Assembly: GCF_003545715.1 (NCBI RefSeq)
Contig: NZ_QVNU01000006.1
Span: 124,001 to 188,000 of the forward strand
Origin: Taibaiella koreensis
GTDB lineage: Bacteria; Bacteroidota; Bacteroidia; Chitinophagales; Chitinophagaceae
DNA: 64,000 bases
Direction of reading: 5' to 3'
Of this stretch, positions 20,892 through 29,303 are shown piece after piece; positions within the stretch are counted from its first letter, which is position 1; every line of letters begins with the position of its first letter. Position numbers and translations under genes: made by a program. The notes beneath the pieces were generated by a model. The model was not told where the DNA came from and searched no databases. It saw nothing but the letters and a program-made list of their open reading frames with translations.

Positions 20892-22334
20892 TTATGCAGA
20901 AATGGCTATATCATCTACTTTAATATAATAGTTAAAACCAGGAATAGGATCTGCAAGACCACTTGTATATCCACGATCTTTACCTTGTGCGTTTATCTCC
21001 AGCATTTTAAGTTTTAAAACGTCGATGTTATCAATTCCCAGGACTCCTTTTATTTTTTCAAAGTGCTTTTTAGACACCAGTCTTGAAAGGAAATCAAAAG
21101 CATCCCTCTCATCCCTTCGATATATGTAGGTGATCGGGAACCAAGTCCAGTCATTCAGTTGAGCAATATAATAACACAGCAGGTCAGCGTTTACGATGAG
21201 ACTTGGTGAGACACCTTCAGGAACATTGATCGTAATATAGTCAGCATGCGGGCTATAATAGTTCCTGCCGAAATGTTTTTTGTAAAACTGGTCCATTGTT
21301 TCATAGTAATAGCGAAATTTTGTAAAATTGTTCGACTCCTGCGGCCTTGCATATTTATCCTTTATAAAATACCTGGAATGAAAAACATCTGCCAAAAGTT
21401 GAAAGCTGTTATATTTCAATGCCAGGCCGACCGTGTAAAGGAAAAGTTCATGAATAATGAGCTTAAAATGGTCATAACTATATGAAGGCAAATTTGAGCT
21501 ATCATCCTCCCATGCCGATAATAACATGGGCAAACGCTCAAAGAAGTGCAGTAAGAGATCGTGATCGAAAAGGACCCCGCTTTTTATCAGCCTGCCTATA
21601 TAGTCGATATAATCGGCCTTAAGCAGTTTGTATTGATTAAACTTATTATATACGGCTTCTCCAACATCAAGATAGGAATTACTTGCTACTCGGTCTAATT
21701 TGAACTGTTTCAAATTCTCAAAATATTCTTCAAGAAAATCGGTTAGATAACTGTTGGCTCTGAATGGATTTTTATCCAATAAGGCTTCAAGACCACGCGC
21801 CATAGCAGTTGTTTTGTACCTGATAGGAGAATCATCAAACAGGTACTTTGGTGGCTTTCCTAAACTTGGTTTGGTTAAGCTAGGCCTGCTGAAAATACTT
21901 CTTAGAAGCTTTTCATAGTTAGCTTCAAAATGATCTTTGTCCGAAAGGTCAATGTATATTCTTGCACTTAAAAAAACAGGGAGAAAGGCTTTCCCGTTTT
22001 CATCAACTTCTGTAACGACCGGAATGAATTTTTCTTGAACGACATCGTTATAAAGCTCCGGGCTTATTATCATAGTTTCCGTTCCTACGCCTCCTTTTCT
22101 ATCATTCGCACGTTCGGAATACTTTTTATCGAGTATGATCAATACTTTAAAAATATCAGGTGATTTTACCATCGATTCCATAAAGTGATATTTGTCGTGC
22201 CCTTCTTTAAGGTCCCATTTATCTAAAGCCACATCAACACCATCCTGTACCAGGCGGTTTGCTAACTCTACCACCCAATCTTCATGCGCCGGCGTTGACC
22301 AGCTATAGGATATAAACACTTTTTTGTTTTCCAT
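20892..22334 (-). CDS. SEFIR-domain protein with long C-terminal extension
   Basis: 480-aa protein. The N-terminal 150 residues are a SEFIR domain (KKVFISYSWSTPAHEDWVVE, VDVALDKWDLKEGHDKYHFM, KVLIILDKKYSERANDRKGG, GTETMIISPELYNDV), a TIR-related signalling fold. The remaining about 330 residues are mostly helical, Tyr/Phe-rich and not recognised; they could sense a trigger or be an effector. In bacteria SEFIR and TIR proteins often act in phage defence, some as NAD hydrolases; a catalytic glutamate in this protein was not established. The gene is alone on the minus strand, AT-rich, and next to the MBL/membrane pair. Confidence 0.88.
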   Translation of the reverse strand: MENKKVFISYSWSTPAHEDWVVELANRLVQDGVDVALDKWDLKEGHDKYHFMESMVKSPDIFKVLIILDKKYSERANDRKGGVGTETMIISPELYNDVVQEKFIPVVTEVDENGKAFLPVFLSARIYIDLSDKDHFEANYEKLLRSIFSRPSLTKPSLGKPPKYLFDDSPIRYKTTAMARGLEALLDKNPFRANSYLTDFLEEYFENLKQFKLDRVASNSYLDVGEAVYNKFNQYKLLKADYIDYIGRLIKSGVLFDHDLLLHFFERLPMLLSAWEDDSSNLPSYSYDHFKLIIHELFLYTVGLALKYNSFQLLADVFHSRYFIKDKYARPQESNNFTKFRYYYETMDQFYKKHFGRNYYSPHADYITINVPEGVSPSLIVNADLLCYYIAQLNDWTWFPITYIYRRDERDAFDFLSRLVSKKHFEKIKGVLGIDNIDVLKLKMLEINAQGKDRGYTSGLADPIPGFNYYIKVDDIAISA

Positions 22335-22702
22335 TCTGACGAACTCATTTTTTAACCTCTAAAGTTAAGAGAAAATCAGTAATAGCCATAAGTGCCGCAT
22401 CATTATACACTGTCGTTGGTCTATAGTGACTTTATATTGGCCGTTCCCTTCGGGCCGGGCTATCCGCTGCAAGTCCTCGTCCCCACCGATGGCTGGGACT
22501 GTGGGCTTTCCACTACTATCCCTAACGGGAATGGGTGGCGGTATCGAATCAATCATATCACAAAATCAGGCAAGGCCTTTCTGAAGCGCCGTAAAGACTA
22601 CGGCATAAACCGCTGCGCTATTTATTCCGTTTCCTTCACGGCTTGATCAGGCCTTACCTGGTGCTGTTCCATCATTCATTCTTTAACCTCAATTCAGAAA
22701 TT
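22335..22702. other. Intergenic stretch upstream of the radC-like gene
   Basis: 368 bp between the SEFIR gene and the JAB-domain gene. It is GC-richer than the SEFIR gene and contains an 84-codon open frame at 22392-22646 with poor coding character. The divergent layout means both promoters lie here. No RNA or operator was recognised. Confidence 0.4.
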
Positions 22703-23170
22703 ATGGAACTTTTTCAAAGTAATTCAACGATGGTGGTCGCCGAGATCGAGCTTTCTTATAACCCAACGTTACTGCCATGCGAGATGCCGGAGATCGGTAA
22801 GTCCCTGCATGCCTATGAGCTTTTCCGGGATAACTGGAATGCCGGTAAAATGCACCTGCAGGAACAATTCAAGATCATGCTCCTGAATGCTGCCTCCCGT
22901 GTCCTGGGCATTTACGAATGCTCCAGCGGCGGCATCAGCGGCACGGTTGCCGATGTGAGGATCATATTTGCGGCAGCGCTAAAGGCCAGTGCGGCGAGGA
23001 TCATTCTTTGTCACAATCATCCCAGCGGGAACCTTAAGCCCAGCGAATGTGACAAACGTATAACACATAAGCTCCAGGCTGCGGGCAAGATCCTGGAAAT
23101 ACAGGTCACAGATCATATCATTATCACCAGCGGAGGCTTTTTCTCCTTTAGTGATGAAGGGCTCTTGTAG
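22703..23170 (+). CDS. RadC/JAB-domain protein of mobile elements
   Basis: 155-aa protein of the RadC-like JAB family. The metal-binding JAMM motif is plain: IILCHNHPSGNLKPSECDKR (about residues 108-127), with an upstream Glu-rich segment. The N-terminal helix-hairpin-helix of chromosomal RadC is missing, as in the short forms carried by Bacteroidota integrative elements. Biochemical activity is unknown. The frame extends to 22643, but the ATG at 22703 (MELFQSNSTM) fits the family. It begins the element backbone. Confidence 0.87.
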   Translation: MELFQSNSTMVVAEIELSYNPTLLPCEMPEIGKSLHAYELFRDNWNAGKMHLQEQFKIMLLNAASRVLGIYECSSGGISGTVADVRIIFAAALKASAARIILCHNHPSGNLKPSECDKRITHKLQAAGKILEIQVTDHIIITSGGFFSFSDEGLL

Positions 23171-23565
23171 CAATTTTTTATTCTCCCTTTTTTCTGCAAT
23201 CATTATTCTGATTATCCATTGCTACGGGCGTGTCGTATAGCCTGACTTCCTTACTCTTTTCTCCCCTGCTTCCTGATCATCCTATTCCCAAGCCTGTAAG
23301 ATTTTCTTTGGCGCCTCACCGCGCCATTTTCTTTTCTCGAACCGGCCAAAAGGCAGCTAAGATGGGGCTGCCCGCCGCCCGCTGCGAACACATAATGCCG
23401 GTCCTGCCGGCCCCGGCACCAAAGGACTTATTGTTCTCCACGGCCGGCCGGCACCCCCTGTATCTGCTTTCTTTTTACCGGTTCTCTCCCAAAAAACATA
23501 AACACGGGAAAGCCGGCCAAAAAGAAAAGAAATGAACAGATTTTTTAACCATTAACAACAAAGTT
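23171..23565. other. Pyrimidine-rich intergenic region before the ssb gene
   Basis: 395 bp with a strong bias of C and T on the plus strand and several inverted GC-rich stretches (for example around GGCCGGCCGGC near 23441-23451). Short frames occur but none looks like a protein. Such spacers are common in element backbones. A replication or transfer site cannot be excluded. Confidence 0.4.
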
Positions 23566-23961
23566 ATGCAACAGGTAACGGGAAGGCTCACCGCAGATGC
23601 CACAGTAAAAATGCTCGAAAGCGGACAGGTGGTAGTAAACTTTTCTATCGCAGACAATCAGGACTACAAACCCAAAGGCGCTACAGAATGGGTGAAGAAC
23701 CCGACATTCTTTTCCTGCGCCTATTGGGGCAGGACAGCCATAGCAAAGGTTTTGCGCAAAGGCACAGAAGTACTGCTACAGGGACAAATAAAGACACGTA
23801 TCTATCGAACCAACACCGATGAAATTGGCGCCGCCTTGAATTTCAAAGTTAGAGATATACAGATTATCAAATACGCTGCGAAAGCTGCGGATAACGCAGG
23901 TGCTGGCGATTTGCAGGAGGTACAACCGCAGGGCAAAGACAAAGATGACCTGCCCTTTTAA
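23566..23961 (+). CDS. Single-stranded DNA-binding protein of a mobile element
   Basis: 131-aa SSB with an OB fold (MQQVTGRLTADATVKMLESG, FFSCAYWGRTAIAKVLRKGT, LLQGQIKTRIYRTNTDEIGA). It ends in the acidic tail KDKDDLPF, the conserved SSB C-terminal tip that binds replication and repair proteins. The linker is shorter than in chromosomal SSB. It is followed 44 bp downstream by the DUF932 gene. It probably protects single strands during element transfer or replication. Confidence 0.93.
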   Translation: MQQVTGRLTADATVKMLESGQVVVNFSIADNQDYKPKGATEWVKNPTFFSCAYWGRTAIAKVLRKGTEVLLQGQIKTRIYRTNTDEIGAALNFKVRDIQIIKYAAKAADNAGAGDLQEVQPQGKDKDDLPF

Positions 23962-24005
23962 CCTCATCCCTCCTAATCAATTTTCAAATCTCAAATTTTC
24001 AAATC

Positions 24006-25076
24006 ATGGCACATCAATTGAATTTCAACGAACAGACAGGACAATACAGCTATTTCAGCGTTAAGGAAATCGCCTGGCACGGCTTAGGCCAAATCGTACA
24101 GGAACACCCCACCTCCGCAGAGGCGATGCAATTAGCAGGGCTGGATTATGAGGTCATTAAAACACCCTTGTATACGAAGAATGACCGTATTGCTATATCG
24201 AGCAGTGGCGAAACCATATGGGGCGAGGAAATCGAAGTCCCTGCAGCATACGCTACCCTGCGCACGGATAATAATAACGTGCTCGGTGTAGTCGGCAAGG
24301 ATTACGAGATAGTACAGAACCGTGACGCCTTTTCCTTTTTCGACAGCATCGTAGGCAGTGGCAAGGGTGTCCGGTACGAAACCGCCGGGGCATTGGGCAA
24401 GGGTGAACGTATTTTCATTACCGCCAAATTAGACGACGATATCAAGGTCGGCAGCAATGATTATATCGGCAAATACCTTTTCCTGACCACTTCCCATGAC
24501 GGTAGCGGTAGTATTACCGCAGCCTTTACGCCTATCCGCATCGTTTGCGCCAACACCCTGAGCGCAGCATTGGGTAAAATGACCGGTGCTGTCCGCATCC
24601 GCCATACGGCGAACGCCAAAGAGCGTTTGGAAAATGCCCACAAAATTATGGGTATCGCCTGCGACATGGGCGAACAATTAGAGACGATATTCAATCAATG
24701 GGCAAAAGTGCGCATCACCGACAATGAGGTGAAAAAACTGATACAACTGGCGCTTGCCCCGAACAAGGAGGTTTACAACAGCCTTTCCATTGGCGAGGAA
24801 ACAGAACTATCCACCAAGTTCAAGAATACCTGTGACGATGTATTCGAATACGCCATGACCAGCGACACTCAACTATTGGAAACCACGAAGGGCACGGTGT
24901 TCGGCGCATACAATGCGGTTACGGGTTACTTCCAAAACGTTTGCGAATACGATAACAGCGAAGCGAAAGTAAAATCTATCCTCTTAGGCGGTAACGCTCA
25001 GAAAAGGACACAGATAGCTTTTGACCTGTGCGACCAGTACACCCGCAAAGGCAACGGCATTTTTCAATTGAACTAA
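24006..25076 (+). CDS. DUF932 protein (phage/plasmid-like)
   Basis: 356-aa member of DUF932, found on plasmids, phages and integrative elements. Recognised segments are YSYFSVKEIAWHGLGQIVQE (residues 14-33), GVVGKDYEIVQNRDAFSFFD (about 98-117) and FTPIRIVCANTLSAALGK (about 176-193). The family is sometimes described as related to LambdaSa04-type proteins; its function is unknown. It sits between ssb and small element genes, with consistent orientation and spacing. Confidence 0.9.
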   Translation: MAHQLNFNEQTGQYSYFSVKEIAWHGLGQIVQEHPTSAEAMQLAGLDYEVIKTPLYTKNDRIAISSSGETIWGEEIEVPAAYATLRTDNNNVLGVVGKDYEIVQNRDAFSFFDSIVGSGKGVRYETAGALGKGERIFITAKLDDDIKVGSNDYIGKYLFLTTSHDGSGSITAAFTPIRIVCANTLSAALGKMTGAVRIRHTANAKERLENAHKIMGIACDMGEQLETIFNQWAKVRITDNEVKKLIQLALAPNKEVYNSLSIGEETELSTKFKNTCDDVFEYAMTSDTQLLETTKGTVFGAYNAVTGYFQNVCEYDNSEAKVKSILLGGNAQKRTQIAFDLCDQYTRKGNGIFQLN

Positions 25077-25122
25077 TTCCTTAACGGCAGTCCCTACGGG
25101 GGCTGCCCTAAATACATTCTTT

Positions 25123-25527
25123 ATGAAATCATTAAAAGAAATGAACAATACAGAAAAGGCAAAACTACTGGCATCCCTTTTCCCTGAACACATACAGCCG
25201 ATGTCAGAAGCGATAAGCGATGGCTGCCATTATCTGCTCAACAACACGGACATCGTTAAAGAGGAATGGGATAACCCCATCTTGACTGCCAACTTTTGGC
25301 TACAGGTAGCAACGGACGTAGCAGGCACATTGAAAACCGCCCATAGGAATATCGGCAGGAGCGCGGCAGTATTCAGTGATAATCTCTTCTATAGCTTCCG
25401 GGCTTTAATAAGCATCGAATATGTGCTGCGTTATGCGATGGCACTGGAAGGCGAAAAGAAATTCAGGCTTGCCGTACAGATGCTCTTTGAGGAAGAAGGC
25501 CATAACAATTTCATCCAAAACAATTAG
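25123..25527 (+). CDS. Hypothetical mobile-element protein
   Basis: 134-aa soluble helical protein (MNNTEKAKLLASLFPEHIQP, KTAHRNIGRSAAVFSDNLFY, IEYVLRYAMALEGEKKFRLA). No family was recognised. The translation has two start options, ATG at 25123 and at 25141; the first was kept. It is the first of four small genes between DUF932 and PRTRC protein E. Confidence 0.75.
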   Translation: MKSLKEMNNTEKAKLLASLFPEHIQPMSEAISDGCHYLLNNTDIVKEEWDNPILTANFWLQVATDVAGTLKTAHRNIGRSAAVFSDNLFYSFRALISIEYVLRYAMALEGEKKFRLAVQMLFEEEGHNNFIQNN

Positions 25528-25547
25528 CCCAAATCAACAAATCAAAG

Positions 25548-26033
25548 ATGATGAGCAGTAGAACATTTAGTCCGGAACGGCTTTTTAAAATTCGCAGGCT
25601 TCGTAAAGCACGAAGGCTATTTAAAAAAGAGCCGCTGTTTGCCTTTCATAACATGTGCATCGAATACCCGGATTATACGATAACGGAATTTCAGGACGAC
25701 CTGCGCCGGAGGACAAAAAAGAAAAAGAAGTTCAGCAAAACCCCTTTGTCACGGTACGGAAGGTACTGGCGCATGTTGCAACTTAAAGACCGCTATCAAT
25801 GTACCAAAGATGAAAAACTAATTATTAAGGCGATGAAGCTACAGGCTAATATGACTAAACCCTATCGGCTTAGGGTTAGGTTAAAGGATTTATGTTGGGA
25901 GTATCAATTTTCCCCACTAATTCCTATTGGAGAAATTGAAAGTCTGGTGCAGCAGTTTAATGCCTGCCAAACTGAACGGGAAGTTGAAACTATCTACAAA
26001 ACGTTTGCAGAAAGCTCATCGATTCCCTATTGA
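25548..26033 (+). CDS. Hypothetical basic mobile-element protein
   Basis: 161-aa strongly basic protein, especially residues 8-30 (RLFKIRRLRKARRLFKKEPL) and 50-68 (DDLRRRTKKKKKFSKTPLSR), which suggests nucleic-acid binding. No domain was recognised. It begins 21 bp after the previous gene and is followed 25 bp later by the membrane protein gene, as one run. It has an AT-richer second half than its neighbours. Confidence 0.7.
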   Translation: MMSSRTFSPERLFKIRRLRKARRLFKKEPLFAFHNMCIEYPDYTITEFQDDLRRRTKKKKKFSKTPLSRYGRYWRMLQLKDRYQCTKDEKLIIKAMKLQANMTKPYRLRVRLKDLCWEYQFSPLIPIGEIESLVQQFNACQTEREVETIYKTFAESSSIPY

Positions 26034-26057
26034 CCACATTGCTAAAAATTAAAGGAA

Positions 26058-26348
26058 ATGGAAAATACATTAAATCACGCATCCTCACTTCACGTCGCAT
26101 GGCTTATCGTCATCTTGCTTATTCTGACTGTGCGGGTAATAGGCTACAGCAACGGTATCCTATTGCAAGCTGGCTTGTGGATAATCAAGAAACTGTTTTG
26201 GCTTTTACTGTTCGCCACCCTGCTATTTGTCATCATTTCCCGCACAGGCCACAGCAAAAGCGGCCACGGGAAGCCCGCAGGAAAAAGCCACGCCGTAATT
26301 ATTACACCACAAACTAAAATTTATGGAAAAGCTAATCATCTGTTATGA
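26058..26348 (+). CDS. Small membrane protein
   Basis: 96-aa protein with two hydrophobic segments (HVAWLIVILLILTVRVIGY about residues 13-31, and KLFWLLLFATLLFVIIS about 48-64) and a basic tail (TGHSKSGHGKPAGKSH). A ribosome-binding-like AAAGGAA precedes the ATG. It overlaps the next gene by 26 bp. The competing frame at 26030-26317 was rejected. Function unknown. Confidence 0.65.
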   Translation: MENTLNHASSLHVAWLIVILLILTVRVIGYSNGILLQAGLWIIKKLFWLLLFATLLFVIISRTGHSKSGHGKPAGKSHAVIITPQTKIYGKANHLL

Positions 26349-26640
26349 GTTTGCCCTGACCATGTCGGTACGCAAACGCAACGGCAAAGTTTATAAACGC
26401 CACATAGAACAGGCTTCGGGCATGAATTTCGAGAATGCCGTATGGACAGCCTTTTTTAAACTGAAAAGAAACAAAGCGGAAATACTGTCTATCAGCGAAG
26501 CAAGGGCATTCCGTATCACCTTCGCCTTTGAAAAAGGTACATTAAAACGGGCAGACATCAATCTCTCGGACTTCCCGCCGGACATCCCTCAAGACCTGAA
26601 TGCGGTGCTGCAAAAGCTACCCAAAAAGAAAGACCTGTAG
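26323..26640 (+). CDS. Hypothetical mobile-element protein
   Basis: 105-aa mixed alpha/beta protein. It opens with beta-strand-like sequence (KLIICYEFALTMSVRKRNGK) and ends with a Lys-rich tail (LPKKKDL). It lies immediately before PRTRC protein E and is probably part of the same transcript. No family recognised. Confidence 0.72.
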   Translation: MEKLIICYEFALTMSVRKRNGKVYKRHIEQASGMNFENAVWTAFFKLKRNKAEILSISEARAFRITFAFEKGTLKRADINLSDFPPDIPQDLNAVLQKLPKKKDL

Positions 26641-26698
26641 AGCAGGCGAACAACAGGCTTTGCCTGCAAAATCAATTATTCAATCAATACTTAAAATT

Positions 26699-27211
26699 AT
26701 GGAAACAACATTCTTTAAACAGCTTGCCGCATTGGGTCTTAAAGCTGACCTGCATATCGCCATTGCCCAGCCCCGTGAAAACTATATGGTGGTTACTGTT
26801 CGCCTTAGTGATGACCAGTGCGGGGACGATGCCGCCAAGCTTATACCGCCCCTTAACCTAAAGGGTAGCCCCGAAGATTTTGACAGCAGCTTCTTTAGCA
26901 ATATCGGGCAACCCCTCAAAGTTACCGACACCCTCTTTGCCAATATGGAGGTTTACCTGAAACAGCAGGAAGTCGCCTTGGCAGCATCAAAAATGGCAAA
27001 GGAAAAAGCAGCGCAGGAAGAAAAGAACAAAAGCGAAAAAGAAAAAAAATACGACGAGGGGCTTAAGAAAGCTGCCGAACTCGAAGCAGAAGGTAAGCAC
27101 CGTGAGGCTTGGATGAAAGTCCCTGACCCATCGCTGTACCCCGAACATGCCGAAGAAATCCGGCAAAAAAGGGAAGCACTTTCCGCCCACTTCGCCCCAA
27201 GTCTTTTTTAA
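26699..27211 (+). CDS. PRTRC system protein E
   Basis: 170-aa protein matching PRTRC protein E: METTFFKQLAALGLKADLHI start, then a central region VVTVRLSDDQCGDDAAKLIP and PLNLKGSPEDFD, followed by a long charged helix (KMAKEKAAQEEKNKSEKEKK, about 100-125) and a conserved end (YPEHAEEIRQKREALS). The PRTRC cassette (ParB-related, ThiF-related cassette) occurs on plasmids and integrative elements; its role is unknown. The frame is open from 26600, but the ATG at 26699 gives the family N-terminus. Confidence 0.87.
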   Translation: METTFFKQLAALGLKADLHIAIAQPRENYMVVTVRLSDDQCGDDAAKLIPPLNLKGSPEDFDSSFFSNIGQPLKVTDTLFANMEVYLKQQEVALAASKMAKEKAAQEEKNKSEKEKKYDEGLKKAAELEAEGKHREAWMKVPDPSLYPEHAEEIRQKREALSAHFAPSLF

Positions 27212-27234
27212 CCGTTCACCAAAAATTTGAAATC

Positions 27235-27453
27235 ATGTTAGTAGCAACAGCATTGAAACGTGTGTTCCTGATGACCGAAAAAGGAACGGAACTCACCCTG
27301 ACCGACCCTGAACCCTCTTTTTCCAAAGAACGGGTAAGGGACTTTTACAGCCATACTTATCCTGTACTGACCACCGCAACCATTGAGGGGCCGGAAGTAC
27401 AGGACGACCAGCTCAGGTACCGTTTTGTCAACACCATCGGCACAAAAGGATAG
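27235..27453 (+). CDS. PRTRC system protein C
   Basis: 72-aa protein typical for PRTRC protein C in size and sequence: KRVFLMTEKGTELTLTDPEP, VRDFYSHTYPVLTTATIEGP, LRYRFVNTIGTKG. It has a beta-rich pattern and may be a small binding domain. It lies 23 bp after protein E and just before the protein F region, the usual gene order. Confidence 0.88.
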   Translation: MLVATALKRVFLMTEKGTELTLTDPEPSFSKERVRDFYSHTYPVLTTATIEGPEVQDDQLRYRFVNTIGTKG

Positions 27454-27457
27454 CCTT

Positions 27458-27628
27458 ATGAAAAAGAAGAAGCAAGTATTTGTCAAACCCATAAACAACC
27501 AGCAATGCAAACTCCATCAAGACCTCAGCCATTTTCTACAGGCCATGCACAGCCCGAAGGATGCCGAACAGGCGTTACAGGACAGGCCGCAATGTGCCCC
27601 AGTGGAACTCCTGCCGATGGTTTTTTAA
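27458..27628 (+). CDS. Small PRTRC-associated protein overlapping protein F
   Basis: 56-aa ORF, ATG 4 bp after the protein C stop. It reads MKKKKQVFVKPINNQQCKLH then QDLSHFLQAMHSPKDAEQAL and ends PVELLPMVF, a basic N-terminus and a helical middle. It overlaps the first 124 bp of the annotated protein F frame. Tight spacing and normal composition favour it as real; in that case protein F may start later. Confidence 0.5.
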   Translation: MKKKKQVFVKPINNQQCKLHQDLSHFLQAMHSPKDAEQALQDRPQCAPVELLPMVF

Positions 27629-28590
27629 GGCAATCTTTCCTGCCCCTGTGTCAGACAGGGGGCAGGGACTTGCCCCCGCAAGAGCAGGCAGAAGCGGCAT
27701 TCTTTCGCTCTTATGAAAAGATGTGCGGCTTGTATCACGTTGAGCCGTTTGTATCGGAATACAGTTACCCCGCCAATGTCCTGCTAAGCCTATGGGATGC
27801 CGAACGGCAGTTGGTCAAACAACGGCATTACCGCAGGCTTTGTATCTCCGACGAAGGAACAGCCCTTTGCGTATCGGAATATATCGATATCGGCCATAGC
27901 CTTTACTATATCCCCGTATTGCCTTTGTGCTGTCTCCTGAAACAAAACAGGAAAGCGGGTATGCTGTTGGTATCGGTTTTTTCCTACCTGTTCAGGGAGG
28001 CCGGGGTATGTTATTACCGGGATGAGGGAACTTATCTCTACAGCGAGTATGATTGTGTTGGCATGTGGCTCGAGGAGGAAACTTACGACGATGAGAACCT
28101 GTTGCAACTGGAGGAATTTCGCAAGGCGGAGGCTATCGGCGACCGCATGTTTAAAATCATCCTGAAAAAAAACAATCTGAGCCTTTTTGAAAGGCGGCTG
28201 AAAGCGTTTCAGCCACGGAATGATTGGGAAATCAGGTGTGGGAAATTGGCAAAGGATTTTTTACAGCTATATGCTGAATTTCCCGAGGCGAGCATTTACA
28301 GCCACGTTACCATTCCCTCTGAAGAGGAATACAACGGGGACTACAATGATGACCATGTGATGCTGCCCTGTCACTACCTCTCTTTTGTGGCGGACACCAA
28401 AGGCTGTCTTTGGGAAAGTGTTTTCAGCAATGTCAATAACTGCCTTGCGGAATATAGTTACATCAGGGAACCTGAATGTCATTTGCTGATGGATGATAGC
28501 AGGAAGGAAATCGATGACAATATTACCTATGAATACCGCCTGCTCCGACTTGTGGGCGAATTGATAACACTCTTAGAAGAATTACCATGA
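27505..28590 (+). CDS. PRTRC system protein F
   Basis: Up to 361 aa. The convincing part starts near residue 50 (EAAFFRSYEKMCGLYHVEPF, YSYPANVLLSLWDAERQLVK, then GHSLYYIPVLPLCCLLKQNR), and the C-terminal half contains SEYDCVGMWLEEETYDDENL and YNDDHVMLPCHYLSFVADTK. Length and position, between C and B, agree with PRTRC protein F. The first 40 residues overlap the small ORF at 27458-27628 and look like out-of-frame sequence, so the true start may be at 27592 or a non-ATG codon. The stop overlaps the next start by 4 bp. Confidence 0.8.
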   Translation: MQTPSRPQPFSTGHAQPEGCRTGVTGQAAMCPSGTPADGFLRQSFLPLCQTGGRDLPPQEQAEAAFFRSYEKMCGLYHVEPFVSEYSYPANVLLSLWDAERQLVKQRHYRRLCISDEGTALCVSEYIDIGHSLYYIPVLPLCCLLKQNRKAGMLLVSVFSYLFREAGVCYYRDEGTYLYSEYDCVGMWLEEETYDDENLLQLEEFRKAEAIGDRMFKIILKKNNLSLFERRLKAFQPRNDWEIRCGKLAKDFLQLYAEFPEASIYSHVTIPSEEEYNGDYNDDHVMLPCHYLSFVADTKGCLWESVFSNVNNCLAEYSYIREPECHLLMDDSRKEIDDNITYEYRLLRLVGELITLLEELP

Positions 28591-29303
28591 ACAATATAAC
28601 GGAACAATTTGGCAGACTCTATTTCCCGCAGGCTGCCATCATCCTCTACCAAAGCAAAAATGTAGGGGACAAGGTTTATGTAGAGGCTTACGGTATGGAT
28701 GGCAATGGCTGCGCCGTCAACGGCCACCCGTTGACTATTGCGGAGGCAGGGCAACTGGCTACCGTACTGGACAGCGCAGGTGATTTGAACAGCAATTTCC
28801 TGAAATCAAAGGGGCTAATGCCGGATAATGTGCTGCACCTCTCCGCAGGGAGCAACGCCTACCTGTTATGGCATACACCCGCAGCTCACAGGCATTTGAG
28901 TTTTACGTCAAGCATGGGATTAACCGATACCGTTTACCCTGTTCCCCCGATGCTTTGGAAAGCGGGGAAAAATGCCTTGCAGGTTTTTGCCTTAAAACAA
29001 GACTGTAAACCAAAAATGAAAACGGTTATCTATCATGCCCCGTTTTTTAACATCTATGATGACGGAAAGGTCTGTATGGGAACGACAAAGACCCGTATCC
29101 CGCCGGAAGCAGGTATGGAGGAATTTATGCGGACATGGGAGCACTTTTTTTGGGCAAGCAGCTTTAGTCATCTGCTGCGAAATACCAGCCCCGTTAAAGG
29201 CAATATTATCGACTGTTTCCTAAACCTACAGGACAAGACAGAAGCATTCCCTGTTGATATCCTGCGCAAACATCCGTTCACCCTTCAAAATTTAATCCGA
29301 TGA
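28587..29303 (+). CDS. PRTRC system protein B
   Basis: 238-aa protein consistent with PRTRC protein B. Family-like stretches are QAAIILYQSKNVGDKVYVEA, YLLWHTPAAHRHLSFTSSMG and PVPPMLWKAGKNALQVFALK, then YHAPFFNIYDDGKVCMGTTK. ATGA overlaps link it with protein F upstream and the ThiF gene downstream, so the three are translationally coupled. Biochemical role unknown. Confidence 0.87.
   Translation: MNNITEQFGRLYFPQAAIILYQSKNVGDKVYVEAYGMDGNGCAVNGHPLTIAEAGQLATVLDSAGDLNSNFLKSKGLMPDNVLHLSAGSNAYLLWHTPAAHRHLSFTSSMGLTDTVYPVPPMLWKAGKNALQVFALKQDCKPKMKTVIYHAPFFNIYDDGKVCMGTTKTRIPPEAGMEEFMRTWEHFFWASSFSHLLRNTSPVKGNIIDCFLNLQDKTEAFPVDILRKHPFTLQNLIR

Noticed and set aside
22392-22646. 84-codon frame upstream of the radC-like gene
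   Set aside because: No protein-like pattern, mixed composition; kept as intergenic sequence.
26030-26317. 95-codon frame overlapping the small membrane protein
   Set aside because: The 26058 frame has clean membrane helices and a ribosome-binding-like site; this one does not.
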